A stretch of 64,000 nucleotides of DNA, from positions 1 to 64,000 of the forward strand of contig NZ_FOOR01000012.1 in the NCBI RefSeq assembly GCF_900113255.1, written 5' to 3'. The notes below the pieces were generated by a model that was given only the letters and a program-made list of their open reading frames with translations, searched no databases and was not told where the DNA came from. This DNA comes from Novosphingobium sp. CF614 (GTDB lineage Bacteria; Pseudomonadota; Alphaproteobacteria; Sphingomonadales; Sphingomonadaceae). A program made the position numbers and the translations under genes. Shown piece by piece: positions 43,530 to 52,505 of the stretch (the first letter of the stretch is position 1; every line of letters starts with the position of its first letter).

Positions 43530-44465
43530 CTAAAGCCCCTTCGCCAGTTCCTCGATCTCGGCCATGGTCGCGGCGGAGGTTACTTCCACCTCGCTTACCG
43601 AGCGCTTTATCATCGGGCCGACGACCTTGCCGCCCAGTTCCACGAAGCGCTCCACGCCCGCCTCGTGCATGGCGATCGCGCTTTCGCGCCAGCGCACGCG
43701 GCCGGTGACTTGTTCCACCAGCAGGCGCCGCACTTCGGCCGGATCGGAAACCGCGCCGGCCGTCACGTTCGCGAAGAGCGTCACGCGCAGGGTCCCCGGG
43801 CCGGTCCTGTCCAGCGCCTCCGCCATGGCGTCGGCGGCGGGCTGCATCAGCGGGCAGTGGAACGGCGCGGAGACCGGCAGCAGCATGCCGCGCTTGATGC
43901 CGTGCTCCTTGACCAGGGCGACGGCGCGCTCGATCGCCTCCCGGTGGCCGGAGAGGACCACCTGGCCGGGATCGTTGTCGTTGGCGACGGTGCAGACCTG
44001 CCCTTGCGCGGCCGCTGCGGCCAGCGCGGCGGCCTTCTCGATATCGGCGCCCAGCAGCGCGGCCATGGCGCCCACGCCCACCGGCACGGCGGCCTGCATG
44101 GACTGGCCGCGCAGCTTGAGCAGACGCGCGGTATCGGCAAGGCTGAAGGCGCCGGCGGCGCACAGCGCGGTATATTCGCCCAGCGAATGCCCGGCGACGA
44201 AGTCCGCCTTGTCGGCAAGCGCAATGCCGCCTTCCCTTTCCAGCACGCGCAGCACCGCGATGGCATTGGCCATGATCGCGGGCTGGGCATTCTCTGTAAG
44301 GGTAAGCTGGTCTTCGGGCCCTTCGGCCATGATCCGGAACAGGTTCTGGCCGAGAGCCTCGTCGACTTCCTGGAACACCTCGCGGGCGATGGGGCTGGCG
44401 GCGGCCAGGTCCGCGCCCATGCCGACCTTCTGGCTGCCCTGCCCGGGAAAAACGAATGCACGCAT
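43530..44465 (-). CDS. fabD: Malonyl CoA-acyl carrier protein transacylase
   Basis: 311-residue FabD, which loads malonate onto ACP for fatty-acid elongation. The N-terminus AFVFPGQGSQKVGMG and the nucleophile elbow GHSLGEYTAL (catalytic Ser) are diagnostic; the catalytic His is in SAPFHCPLM. The C-terminal FVELGGKVVGPMIKRS is standard. ATG 44465 has GGAG 11 nt upstream; the longer frame overlaps the next gene. Upstream of the GxxExxY cassette and fabG, probably one transcript. Confidence 0.96.
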   Translation of the reverse strand: MRAFVFPGQGSQKVGMGADLAAASPIAREVFQEVDEALGQNLFRIMAEGPEDQLTLTENAQPAIMANAIAVLRVLEREGGIALADKADFVAGHSLGEYTALCAAGAFSLADTARLLKLRGQSMQAAVPVGVGAMAALLGADIEKAAALAAAAAQGQVCTVANDNDPGQVVLSGHREAIERAVALVKEHGIKRGMLLPVSAPFHCPLMQPAADAMAEALDRTGPGTLRVTLFANVTAGAVSDPAEVRRLLVEQVTGRVRWRESAIAMHEAGVERFVELGGKVVGPMIKRSVSEVEVTSAATMAEIEELAKGL

Positions 44466-44535
44466 TAGGCGACCGCTCCATGTTGTCCGGCAGACTGTTG
44501 CGCTGCCGCTTGCGAATCGGGTGTGGCGCGGCGGG

Positions 44536-45369
44536 TTATTGCCCTTGGTGCGCCTCCGCAAGCCCGAAAGGCACAATCCTGTTGGCGGCGTCGTGCCCGA
44601 TATCCGCTTCGCCCAGGAAGGGAATGGCGTGGCGTTCGCACCAGTAGCGGGCGATTTCCACCGCCGTCGCGCCGAAGGGACGGTCGTTCTCGGGCACGTC
44701 GCTGACGCGGCCGAGCCGCAGGCCGGCGATGCCGCCCAGGTGCGCGGTGACGTGGAAGAACAGCCGATCGACCGCGTAGAGGTATTCCGAGACTTCCTCC
44801 ACCATGACCACGTGGCCGGCCAGGCCCGGCATCAGCCGCGTGCCGCACAGCATGGCGAGCGTCATCAGGTTGAAGGCGGCGACCGGGTGGCGTTCGGCGG
44901 CAAGCGAGGGTTCCAGGCCGGATCGCCCGCCGGTGAGATAGGCCAGCGTGCGGCGCACCGCGTCCTCCCCGCCCTCGCGGCGGATATCGGCGAGCATGGG
45001 CGCGTGGACCTGCCTGCCGATGCGTTCGCGGTAAAGGCCGCCGAGCAGGTAGCCGCCATCGGAGTAGCCGATAAAGGTCTTGCCCTGCGCCGCGTGCGTG
45101 AAGCGCGCCAGCGCGGCCTCGGCGATGCGGCAGGCGCCATAGCCGCCGCGCGCGAACCACACCGCGTCGAACGCGGGATCGTTGGCGCATTCGGCCAGGG
45201 CATCGGCCCGCATCGCGTCGCTGCCGGCGAAGTGGCCTGCCACCGCGAAGCACTGTTCGTGGATCACAAGCTCGATCCCGGGGAATTCGGCGGCGGCGAG
45301 CGCCAGCACCCGGTCCGCGTCCGCGCGGACGATCGAGGTCGAAGGGGCACAGACGGCGATACGCTTCAT
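44536..45369 (-). CDS. LD-carboxypeptidase (peptidase family S66)
   Basis: 277-residue cytoplasmic serine peptidase of the LdcA/MccF family. AVCAPSTSI begins the protein, WFARGGYGACRIAE is the conserved loop, the nucleophile is in FIGYSDGGYLLGGLY (GYSD), and the catalytic Glu region is VMVEEVSEYLYAVDRL. LdcA removes the terminal D-Ala from murein tetrapeptides during recycling. The divergent neighbour at 45851 is a MurC/Mpl-like ligase, a natural next step. Start at ATG 45369; GTG 45378 is possible. Confidence 0.85.
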   Translation of the reverse strand: MKRIAVCAPSTSIVRADADRVLALAAAEFPGIELVIHEQCFAVAGHFAGSDAMRADALAECANDPAFDAVWFARGGYGACRIAEAALARFTHAAQGKTFIGYSDGGYLLGGLYRERIGRQVHAPMLADIRREGGEDAVRRTLAYLTGGRSGLEPSLAAERHPVAAFNLMTLAMLCGTRLMPGLAGHVVMVEEVSEYLYAVDRLFFHVTAHLGGIAGLRLGRVSDVPENDRPFGATAVEIARYWCERHAIPFLGEADIGHDAANRIVPFGLAEAHQGQ

Positions 45370-45549
45370 CCCTTTCACCTACCCCCACTCGTCCTTCCCG
45401 CGAAAGCGCGGAATTCGCTTATCCACGGCGGATGGAACCGCGGCGATCCCGACCGAGCCGAAACGCGGCGTCGAGGAATCCGTAAATTGGTTATTGGCCA
45501 ACGATGAGAAAGAACCCTCGCCCCTCCGGAACACGGCGAGTTCCCTGTA

Positions 45550-45568
45550 TATAACCTAAATGGTTATA
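45550..45568. promoter_or_regulatory. Operator-like palindrome
   Basis: Perfect inverted repeat TATAACC-TAAAT-GGTTATA in an AT-rich patch, followed by TTGTCA (45570-45575). The size and symmetry suit a small dimeric repressor such as an ArsR- or MarR-type protein, but no regulator gene is adjacent. Confidence 0.4.
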
Positions 45569-45630
45569 ATTGTCAATAGACATGTCCGTATTGGACAGGG
45601 CAAGCGCCGATGCGCCGATCTTGTCCTTCA

Positions 45631-45661
45631 TCGTCACCCTGAACTTGTTTCAGGGTGACGA
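45631..45661. repeat. REP-like palindrome (CACCCTGAA family)
   Basis: 13-bp perfect stem TCGTCACCCTGAA/TTCAGGGTGACGA with loop CTTGT. The motif CACCCTGAACTTGTTTCAGGGT is, from memory, a common dispersed palindrome of Sphingomonadales genomes. Confidence 0.7.
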
Positions 45662-45850
45662 GCTTGGAGAGAATCGCCATCTGCGATTGCCCTACCGGAC
45701 TGGGTCAGCCTCTCAGCGATGCGTGAGAACGCCTCTGCGTGATTCCACCGCCGCCCTGCCGCAGCCACACGAAATCCACAGGCGATTGCCTGGACCATCG
45801 CGGCCGTGACGGTTGTATTTGGCCAAGACCGCGCATACCCATCGATCGCC

Positions 45851-47266
45851 ATGACCGACGCCCCCGCCCTCACCGCCCATCCCTGGTTCTTCTGCGGCAT
45901 CGGCGGTTCCGGCATGCTGCCGCTGGCGCTGATCCTCAAGGGACAGGGCGCCGAGGTCGCGGGGTCGGACCGCAGCCGCGACCAGGGCCGCACGCCCGGG
46001 AAGTTCGCCTGGCTGGAAAGCCTGGGCTTCGGCCTGTTCCCGCAGGACGGCAGCGGCATCGTCTCGGCCGGGCAGACGCTGGTCGCCTCGGCGGCGGTGG
46101 AGGATAGCGTGCCCGAAGTGGTGCGCGCCGGGGAACTGGGCTGCCCGCGCATGAGCCGGGCGGAACTGCTCGCCGCGCTGTTCAACGCCGCGCCGTTCGG
46201 CATCGCCATCGGCGGCACTTCCGGCAAGTCGACCGTCACCGGCATGACCGGCTGGATCATGACCAGCACCGGCCGCGATCCCACGATCATGAACGGCGCG
46301 GTGATGAAGAACTTCGCCACGCCCGACGCGCCTTTCGCCAGCGCGCGGGTGGGCCGGGGCCAGGCCTTCGTTTCCGAGGTGGACGAAAGCGACGGGTCGA
46401 TCGCGCTCTATCGGCCCAAGGTGGCGGTGCTCGGCAATGTCAGCCTCGATCACAAGAGCCTGGAGGAATTGCGCCAGCTTTTCGGCGACTTCCTGGAACG
46501 GGCGGAAGTGAGCGCGATCAATCTGGACGATGCCGAATCCGCCGCCCTGGCATCGCGGGCGCGCGCGCTGGTGACGTTCGGCATCACGTCGCCCGGCGCG
46601 CGGATCGGCGCGGTGGATATCGCCGAAGGCCCGGCTTCGCTCACCGCCACGATCCTCGACCGGCGCGACGGCACCGCCCATCGCCTCGCGCTCAAAGTGC
46701 CGGGGCGCCATAACCTCTACAATGCGCTTGCCGCGATCGCCGCCGCCAGCGCGGCGGGCGTGCCGGTGACGGAGGCGGTCGCCGCGCTCGGCGGCTTTGA
46801 GGGGCTGGCACGGCGCTTCGACATCGTCGGCACCAGCCCGTCCGGGGTCACGGTGATCGACGATTTCGGCCATAACCCCGACAAAGTCTCCGCAACCCTA
46901 TCCACGCTCAAGGCGCATCCCGGCCGGGTGATCGCCTTCTTCCAGCCGCACGGCTACGGCCCCTTGCGGCAGATGGGCGCGGAGCTGGCCGAAGTCTTCG
47001 CGCGGCTGCTCGGCCCCGACGACGTGACGATCCTGTGCGATCCGGTCTATTTCGGCGGGACCGTGGATCGCAGCGAGGGCAGCGAGCGGATCGTGCGGCT
47101 GATCCGCGAGGCGGGCGGCAAGGCCGAATACATCCCCTTGCGCGAGGATTGCGCGGCGCGGATCGCCGCGATCGCCCGCCCCGGCGACCGCATCGTGGTG
47201 ATGGGCGCGCGCGACGATACGCTGAGCGCGTTCGCCTGCGAACTGCTCGCACTCGCATCGTGCTGA
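45851..47266 (+). CDS. Mur ligase, MurC/Mpl-like
   Basis: 471-residue Mur ligase. N-domain FFCGIGGSGMLPLALILKGQG resembles MurC/Mpl; the ATP loop is IGGTSGKSTVTGMTGWIM and the third domain has DDFGHNPDKVSATLSTLKAHPGR and VVMGARDDTLSAF. MurC normally sits in the division/cell-wall cluster, absent here. Pairing with an LD-carboxypeptidase argues for an Mpl-like recycling ligase that attaches peptide to UDP-MurNAc; true MurC activity is not excluded. ATG 45851 gives the family N-terminus, though no strong ribosome site is seen; an upstream start at 45806 exists. Confidence 0.82.
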   Translation: MTDAPALTAHPWFFCGIGGSGMLPLALILKGQGAEVAGSDRSRDQGRTPGKFAWLESLGFGLFPQDGSGIVSAGQTLVASAAVEDSVPEVVRAGELGCPRMSRAELLAALFNAAPFGIAIGGTSGKSTVTGMTGWIMTSTGRDPTIMNGAVMKNFATPDAPFASARVGRGQAFVSEVDESDGSIALYRPKVAVLGNVSLDHKSLEELRQLFGDFLERAEVSAINLDDAESAALASRARALVTFGITSPGARIGAVDIAEGPASLTATILDRRDGTAHRLALKVPGRHNLYNALAAIAAASAAGVPVTEAVAALGGFEGLARRFDIVGTSPSGVTVIDDFGHNPDKVSATLSTLKAHPGRVIAFFQPHGYGPLRQMGAELAEVFARLLGPDDVTILCDPVYFGGTVDRSEGSERIVRLIREAGGKAEYIPLREDCAARIAAIARPGDRIVVMGARDDTLSAFACELLALASC

Positions 47267-47372
47267 CCATCCGCTTTCCATAGACCCCGCAAAGGTCCCC
47301 AGTCGGCAACGAACCCCGCCTTAGCGGGCGGTGGGATATTGGCCATCCAGCAACCTCAATCAGGAAGCGGAT

Positions 47373-47588
47373 ATGTCGATACCTGCGCCAAGCTCGCCGG
47401 TCTGGACCCGGCTTGCAAGCGGCGGTCTTTCCCGAATCCAGACAAGTCACCTGGGCACCCAGATGCTTATCAAGCGCCTGGAACTCAGCCCCGCGCCGCC
47501 GGCCGCGAAGGCCGCGGAGATCTATAACTATTTCGCAAAATGGGAGCGGTCCCTTGCAAATGAAGTCGCCCAGCTCGCTCGCCTCTGA
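47373..47588 (+). CDS. Small conserved-looking protein, unknown
   Basis: 71-residue ORF starting at ATG 47373 with AGGAAG 5 nt upstream. It is soluble and helical (GTQMLIKRLELSPAPPAAKA, EIYNYFAKWERSLANEVAQL) with no signal peptide. It overlaps the following gene by 29 bp in another frame, suggesting translational coupling. The good ribosome site and helix-forming composition support a real gene. No family recognised. Confidence 0.6.
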   Translation: MSIPAPSSPVWTRLASGGLSRIQTSHLGTQMLIKRLELSPAPPAAKAAEIYNYFAKWERSLANEVAQLARL

Positions 47589-48579
47589 CGGCACGCCCGT
47601 CAATGGCCTGATGCCCGTCGATGCCGTCGCCGACCTGATCCGCGCCGGCGCCTGCCTCAGCCTCGCCGGACGCAAGGAAGCTCTCGACGCGCTGCCCGCC
47701 GGGCGGTGGATCGGCGGCACCTCGCCCTATTTCATGACCGCCGAGGGCGGCCGCATCGTGACCGGCCAGGAAGTCTTCGTTACCGATCTCGGTGCGATCG
47801 GCGACGTCTCGATCGGCATTTACGGCGCCGACGAACTGGAGCAGATCTCCGGCGAGGCGCCCGACCAGGGTTTCGCCCTGGCGGTGATCCCCGCCGGCTC
47901 GCGCTGCCATGCCGAATTCGCCAAGAACGCCGCGACCTATCCGATGGCGTTCATGCGTCCGACCGTGGGCTGGATTTCGGGCTATGACCTTGGCGAGCCG
48001 GGCGCCTCCGCCTGGGTCTATGACGGGCGCAGCGGCGCGGCCTTCGCCGATCGCGTCGTCGTCGCCCACGTCGCTTTCGGCGACGATGCCGACGCGCTGA
48101 TCGAAATCGTCAACATCTTCGCCCCCGAGGGCGAGGACGTGATCCGTTTCGACGAAACCGGGTTCACGCCCCGATGGTGCACGGTAAACGGCGAACGCCG
48201 CCGCTTTGCCGATTACGTCATGGCGCGCGGCCGCCAGGCCGGCGACCTGCCGCTCGTCGGCGATTTCGCCGGGGCCCACGTCAACGCCTCGCTCAAGTCG
48301 ATCGACGCCGCGGCCGGAACGGTGGAACTCTACGCTCCGGTGTTCCCGGGCGTCGACTATGCCTTCGCGGCCCCGGTCGGCGACTATGCCGGAAGCTTCC
48401 GCGAAGCGCTTTCGACCCGCTCGTTCGACGGCGCGGCATGGTCGTGCAACTGCATCCTCAACTTCCTGTTCGGCAAGCTGGAAGGTGTTGCCATCGGCGG
48501 GCTCGCCGGTCCGGTGACGTTCGGCGAAATCGCCTATCAGCTGCTCAACCAGACCATGGTGGTGGTCCGCAAGGCCTGA
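47560..48579 (+). CDS. Conserved hypothetical protein upstream of chemoreceptor
   Basis: 339-residue soluble protein; no catalytic motif recognised. It begins with a short unconserved stretch, then MPVDAVADLIRAGACLSLAG, GGTSPYFMTAEGGRIVTGQE, and ends in SCNCILNFLFGKLEGVAIGG and GPVTFGEIAYQLLNQTMVVV. That end may correspond to DUF6976 (from memory, unsure). The Cys pair CNC is embedded in a hydrophobic helix. ATG 47560 or 47611 (M-PVDAV) are both possible. Context with the globin-coupled chemoreceptor downstream suggests, but does not prove, a sensory role. Confidence 0.75.
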   Translation: MKSPSSLASDGTPVNGLMPVDAVADLIRAGACLSLAGRKEALDALPAGRWIGGTSPYFMTAEGGRIVTGQEVFVTDLGAIGDVSIGIYGADELEQISGEAPDQGFALAVIPAGSRCHAEFAKNAATYPMAFMRPTVGWISGYDLGEPGASAWVYDGRSGAAFADRVVVAHVAFGDDADALIEIVNIFAPEGEDVIRFDETGFTPRWCTVNGERRRFADYVMARGRQAGDLPLVGDFAGAHVNASLKSIDAAAGTVELYAPVFPGVDYAFAAPVGDYAGSFREALSTRSFDGAAWSCNCILNFLFGKLEGVAIGGLAGPVTFGEIAYQLLNQTMVVVRKA

Positions 48580-48596
48580 CCCTCGCTCCCGCTCCC

Positions 48597-48641
48597 GTTC
48601 CCTCCCCTTCGCCGCCTCGCGGGCGGCGAAGGGGAGGGAAC
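48597..48641. repeat. Long REP-like palindrome / terminator
   Basis: A perfect 20-bp stem (GTTCCCTCCCCTTCGCCGCC at 48597-48616 with its complement at 48622-48641) and a 5-nt loop TCGCG. It ends the transcript of the upstream gene and shares its CTTCGCCGCC/GGCGGCGAAG core with 36317-36343. Confidence 0.75.
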
Positions 48642-48804
48642 CGGCCTCGTTCCAAGCGGCTTCGCACTACCCGGCGGAACCACCGCGGCCGGCGATGAGA
48701 ACCAACGGTTGCCGCCGACATGGTGACGATACGTAACTGAAGGCTCACGCAAAATACGCGATGTCACGCCTACAGACACGATGAAAATCAACCAAGGGAA
48801 CGGC

Positions 48805-50376
48805 ATGTCTCAAACGGCTTCTCACGACGACATCGGAGCGAAGCTCCAGTCCTTTTCGCTGGACAATGCCGACCTCGCGCGCTTCCCGGCGATCGCCCGG
48901 ACGATCGCCCGGTTCGCTCCGAAGATTCTCGACAAGTTCTACGCCGGCGTCCGTGCCGACCCCGCGCGCGCGCGGTATTTCCCCTCGCGCCAGACCATGG
49001 ACAGCGCCCGTTCGCGGCAGTTGAAGCACTGGACCGACTTGTTCTCCGGCTCCGTCGATCGCAGCTATCTGGACCGGGCCGAGCGCATCGGCCAGGTCCA
49101 TGCCCGGATCGGCCTGGAGCCCAGTTTCTACATCGGCGCCTATGCCAGCATCCTCGCCGAGCTGATCGAGGCGGAATTGCGCGGCTCGATCGGCGGCGTG
49201 CTGGGCCAGGCGAAGGCGCGCAAGATCGGCACGCTCGTCAAGATGGCGCTGCTCGACATGGAGCTTGCCACTTCCGCCTACCTCAAGGCGCAGGATCACG
49301 GCCGGGAAGTGACGCTGGACAGCCTTTCGAAAGCGCTGGAAACCGTCGCCCAGGGCGATCTTACCGTGCAGATCGATGGCCTGCCCAAGGAATTCGAGCA
49401 GGTTCAGTTCGACTTTTCCGCCATGTGCGAATGCATCGCCCAGACGCTGGGCGCGGTCGCGCTGTCCTCCGACCAGATTCATGTCGGGGCCTCGGAAATC
49501 CGCGCCGCCAGCGACGATCTCTCGCGGCGGACCGAAAGCCAGGCCGCCGCGCTCGAGGAATCGGCCGCCGCGCTGGATCAATTGACCGCCGGCGTGCACT
49601 CCGCCGCGCAGGGCGCCGGCGAGGTGAACCGCTCGGTCGTCCAGGCCGAGGCCGAGGCGCGCGAGGGCGGCCAGGTGGTCAAGGAAGCGGTCGAGGCGAT
49701 GGACGCCATCCAGAAGTCCGCGCACGATATCGGCGCCTTCGTCAACGTGATCGATGCGATCGCCTTCCAGACCAACCTGCTGGCGCTCAATGCCGGCGTC
49801 GAAGCCGCCCGCGCGGGTGACGCGGGCAAGGGCTTCGCGGTGGTCGCCAACGAAGTGCGCGCGCTCGCGCAGCGTTCGGCGGAAGCGGCGCAGAACATCA
49901 AGAACCTGATCGGCGGTTCGGTGGAGCAAGTCGAACGCGGCGTCAGCCTGGTCGGCCGGACCGGCGAAGTCTTTCGCCGCATCGTCGAGAAGGTGAGCGG
50001 GATCACCGGCCTCGCCGCCCAGATCTCCGACCTGTCGCAGACCCAGGCGGGCCAGCTCAGCCAGGTCAACGCGGCGGTGGGCGACATGGACCGCATGACG
50101 CAGCAGAACGCGGCGATGGTGGAGGAAACGACCGCCGCCGCGCGCAACCTGGCGCAGCAGGCGGAGGAACTCGCCAAGCTGGTCAAGATGTTCAGGCTCA
50201 ACGGGCAACCGGAGAGCCCGGCGCTGACGGCCCGGCCGATGCCGGTTGCCGCCGCGCCCACGCGTTCGTATCAGCCCCCGGCCCGGCCCCCGGCCGCGCC
50301 GCCGCGCACCGCGGGCGCGCTCGCGCTCAAGTCCGAGCCGGTCGGGGATCCCGACAGCGACTGGTCGGAATTCTGA
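48805..50376 (+). CDS. Globin-coupled methyl-accepting chemotaxis protein
   Basis: 523-residue soluble chemoreceptor. The N-terminal about 150 residues match the globin-coupled sensor fold; His99 (ERIGQVHARIGLEPSFYIGAY) fits the heme-ligating proximal His, so it probably senses oxygen. No membrane segments. After a HAMP-like stretch comes the MCP signalling domain with the hairpin tip VIDAIAFQTNLLALNAGVEAARAG. A Pro/Ala-rich tail (about residues 470-510) ends in DSDWSEF, matching the xWxxF C-terminal pentapeptide that binds CheR/CheB. ATG 48805 follows AAGGGA; ATG 48781 is weaker. No other che genes are near. Confidence 0.9.
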   Translation: MSQTASHDDIGAKLQSFSLDNADLARFPAIARTIARFAPKILDKFYAGVRADPARARYFPSRQTMDSARSRQLKHWTDLFSGSVDRSYLDRAERIGQVHARIGLEPSFYIGAYASILAELIEAELRGSIGGVLGQAKARKIGTLVKMALLDMELATSAYLKAQDHGREVTLDSLSKALETVAQGDLTVQIDGLPKEFEQVQFDFSAMCECIAQTLGAVALSSDQIHVGASEIRAASDDLSRRTESQAAALEESAAALDQLTAGVHSAAQGAGEVNRSVVQAEAEAREGGQVVKEAVEAMDAIQKSAHDIGAFVNVIDAIAFQTNLLALNAGVEAARAGDAGKGFAVVANEVRALAQRSAEAAQNIKNLIGGSVEQVERGVSLVGRTGEVFRRIVEKVSGITGLAAQISDLSQTQAGQLSQVNAAVGDMDRMTQQNAAMVEETTAAARNLAQQAEELAKLVKMFRLNGQPESPALTARPMPVAAAPTRSYQPPARPPAAPPRTAGALALKSEPVGDPDSDWSEF

Positions 50377-50388
50377 CGCCGGCGCCCG

Positions 50389-51360
50389 TCAGGGCCGGCC
50401 GGGCTTCGCGCGCTTCATCTGGGCGCGCTTCATCTGGTTGCCGATCACATGGACGATGACGGCGATCACCGCGCCGATCGCCAGCCCGGCCAGCGCCGAA
50501 GCCAGCGCATAGCCAAGCCAGCCGGCGACGGCGCCGAGCGGCCCGGCCGCCTCGGCCAGGGCATGCTCGATGCCGTGCGCGAGGCGCGCGGGTTGTGGGA
50601 GGCCGAGTTCATCGAGACCGTGCAGGACGATCCCGCCGCCCACCCATAGCATCGCCAGCGTCCCGACGCTGCCCAGCGCCGCGAGCACCAGCGGCATCGC
50701 GCGCAGCAGCGCCCGGCCGGTTGCCTGCGCGCCGGCGCCGGGCTTGCGCGCAAGGTGCAGCCCCACGTCGTCCATCTTCACGATCAGCGCCACCGCGCCG
50801 TAGACGCCCACGGTGATGAGCACGCCGACCAATGCCAGCGCCGCCGCCCGCGTCAGCAGCGTGGCCTCCTCCACTTGCGCGAGCGCGATGGCCATGATCT
50901 CGGCGGAGAGGATCAGGTCGGTACGGATCGCGCCGGAAACGCGGCCGGCCTCGAAGCTGGCGGCATCCTCGATCGGATCCTCCAGGGTCTTCCCGTGCTT
51001 TTCGCCGCCGAATTTCTCGATGACTTTCTCCGCGCCTTCGAAGCAGAGATAGCAGCCGCCCAGCATCAGCACCGGAATGATCGCGGCGGGCAGCAGCGCG
51101 CTCAGCAGCAGCGCGATCGGCAGCAGGATGAGCAGCTTGTTGCGCAGGCTGCCCTTGGCGATCTTCCAGATGATCGGCAGCTCGCGGTCCGGCGTGAAGC
51201 CGGTGACGTAGCCCGGAGTCACCGCGGCATCGTCGATCACCACCCCGGCAGCCTTGGTTCCGGCCTTGGCGACGCCGGCCCCCACATCGTCGATCGAAGC
51301 GGCCGCGGCGCGGGCGATGACGGAGATATCGTCGAGAAGGGCGACAAGGCCGGAAGGCAT
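50389..51360 (-). CDS. DUF808 family membrane protein
   Basis: 323-residue inner-membrane protein with about six hydrophobic segments. PSGLVALLDDISVIARAAAASIDDV at the start and DDAAVTPGYVTGFTPDRELPIIWKIAKGSLRNKLLI are diagnostic of DUF808 (YedI in E. coli). The ATG at 51360 begins at the family start; a frame 7 codons longer exists. A conserved charged patch (EDPIEDAASFEAGRVSGAIRTD) lies in a cytoplasmic loop. Function unknown. Convergent with the chemoreceptor. Confidence 0.9.
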   Translation of the reverse strand: MPSGLVALLDDISVIARAAAASIDDVGAGVAKAGTKAAGVVIDDAAVTPGYVTGFTPDRELPIIWKIAKGSLRNKLLILLPIALLLSALLPAAIIPVLMLGGCYLCFEGAEKVIEKFGGEKHGKTLEDPIEDAASFEAGRVSGAIRTDLILSAEIMAIALAQVEEATLLTRAAALALVGVLITVGVYGAVALIVKMDDVGLHLARKPGAGAQATGRALLRAMPLVLAALGSVGTLAMLWVGGGIVLHGLDELGLPQPARLAHGIEHALAEAAGPLGAVAGWLGYALASALAGLAIGAVIAVIVHVIGNQMKRAQMKRAKPGRP

Positions 51361-51611
51361 GAAACGGCGATTCCCTGGCAAGGATGGCGGTGCGGCAGGG
51401 CATGCGGGGGAATTTTCCGGCGATCAAGCGAAAGCGCGTGAAACCAGCGGGATAGTACCCTGCACCGGCGCCGTTCCGGCCTGCCCGGATCCCGGAAATC
51501 CGCCGGATTTCGCGCATACCCTTAAACACCCCTTACCTTGGTCGTTCTCCTTCTTGTCCGAAGGGCGCCCCGATTGGCGCTCACAAGCGACTGAAAACTG
51601 GGGAATTAAGC

Positions 51612-52436
51612 ATGTCCGTTATCAACACCAATATCAGCGCCATACGCGCTTCGAACGCCTCAATCGCCGCCAACAAGATGCTCGGTACTTCGATGGAGCG
51701 CCTGTCCACCGGCAAGCGCATCAACTCGGCCAAGGACGATGCCGCCGGCCTCGCCATCGCCACCTCGATGACCTCGCAGATCAAGGGCATGAGCCAGGGC
51801 ATCCGCAACGCCAACGACGGCATCTCACTGGCCCAGACCGCCGACGGCGCGCTCTCGGAAGTCAGCAACATGCTCCAGCGCGTCCGCGAACTGGCCGTCC
51901 AGTCCTCCTCGGCCACCTACCAGGATACCGACCGCAGTGCGATGCAGTCGGAAGTCACCGCGCTGACCGAGCAGATCGACGACGTCCTCACGCAGACCAA
52001 GTTCAACGGCAACACGCTGTTCTCGACCACCTCGGGCACCGACGTCACTTTCGACATCCAGACCGGCGCCAACTCGGGCGAGACGATCACGCTGACCTCG
52101 ACCGCGATCGTCGGCACCAACATCGACGCCAGCGCGCTCGACGTGTCCTCGGCCTCGACCGCTTCGACCACGATCGACAACGTCGACCTCGCCCTGGCCG
52201 ACGTCAACACCGCCCGCGCTTCGCTCGGTGCCGGCCAGAACCGCCTCGAATCGGCGGTCACCAACCTGACCAGCAACGTGACGAACCTGTCGGACGCGCG
52301 TTCGCGGATCGAGGATGCCGACTACTCGCTCGAGAGCACGACGATGGCCAAGGCGCAGATCCTCTCGCAGGCTTCGACCGCGATGATCGCCCAGGCCAAC
52401 CAGGCCCAGCAGAACGTGATGAGCCTGCTGAAGTAA
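51612..52436 (+). CDS. fliC: Flagellin
   Basis: 274-residue flagellin. The N-terminal D0/D1 helix ([40 protein letters not shown]) and C-terminal helix ([41 protein letters not shown]) assemble the filament core. The variable centre is short, so this is a compact alphaproteobacterial-type flagellin. Secreted without a signal peptide through the flagellar type III system. No other flagellar genes are in the window. No sigma-28 or sigma-54 promoter could be assigned. A terminator hairpin follows. Confidence 0.96.
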   Translation: MSVINTNISAIRASNASIAANKMLGTSMERLSTGKRINSAKDDAAGLAIATSMTSQIKGMSQGIRNANDGISLAQTADGALSEVSNMLQRVRELAVQSSSATYQDTDRSAMQSEVTALTEQIDDVLTQTKFNGNTLFSTTSGTDVTFDIQTGANSGETITLTSTAIVGTNIDASALDVSSASTASTTIDNVDLALADVNTARASLGAGQNRLESAVTNLTSNVTNLSDARSRIEDADYSLESTTMAKAQILSQASTAMIAQANQAQQNVMSLLK

Positions 52437-52467
52437 TCCCCAGCGAGACCAACCAGGTCCCGAAAGC

Positions 52468-52494
52468 ACCCGGCGGGCATCCAGCCCGCCGGGT
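52468..52494. terminator. Terminator hairpin between flagellin and GST
   Basis: Perfect 11-bp stem ACCCGGCGGGC/GCCCGCCGGGT with loop ATCCA between two convergent genes. No T-run follows on the plus strand; on the minus strand GCTTTCG follows. Confidence 0.65.
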
Positions 52495-52505
52495 CAACTG
52501 CATGT

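Larger units (their letters stand above)
45370..45850. other. Intergenic region with degraded palindromic repeats
   Basis: 481 bp between divergent peptidoglycan-recycling genes; no credible gene. It holds a fragment near 45388-45415 (CGTCCTTCCCGCGAAAGCGC) resembling the CGTCATTCCCGCGAAAGCG repeats of sphingomonads, an operator-like palindrome at 45550-45568 and a perfect hairpin repeat at 45631-45661. The middle is AT-rich. Looks like a place where small repeats have accumulated. Confidence 0.6.

Noticed and set aside
51382-51611. Sigma-54 or sigma-28 promoter for flagellin
   Set aside because: Stretches such as TTGGCGCTCACAAGC only loosely resemble the consensus; spacing is wrong, so no site is claimed.
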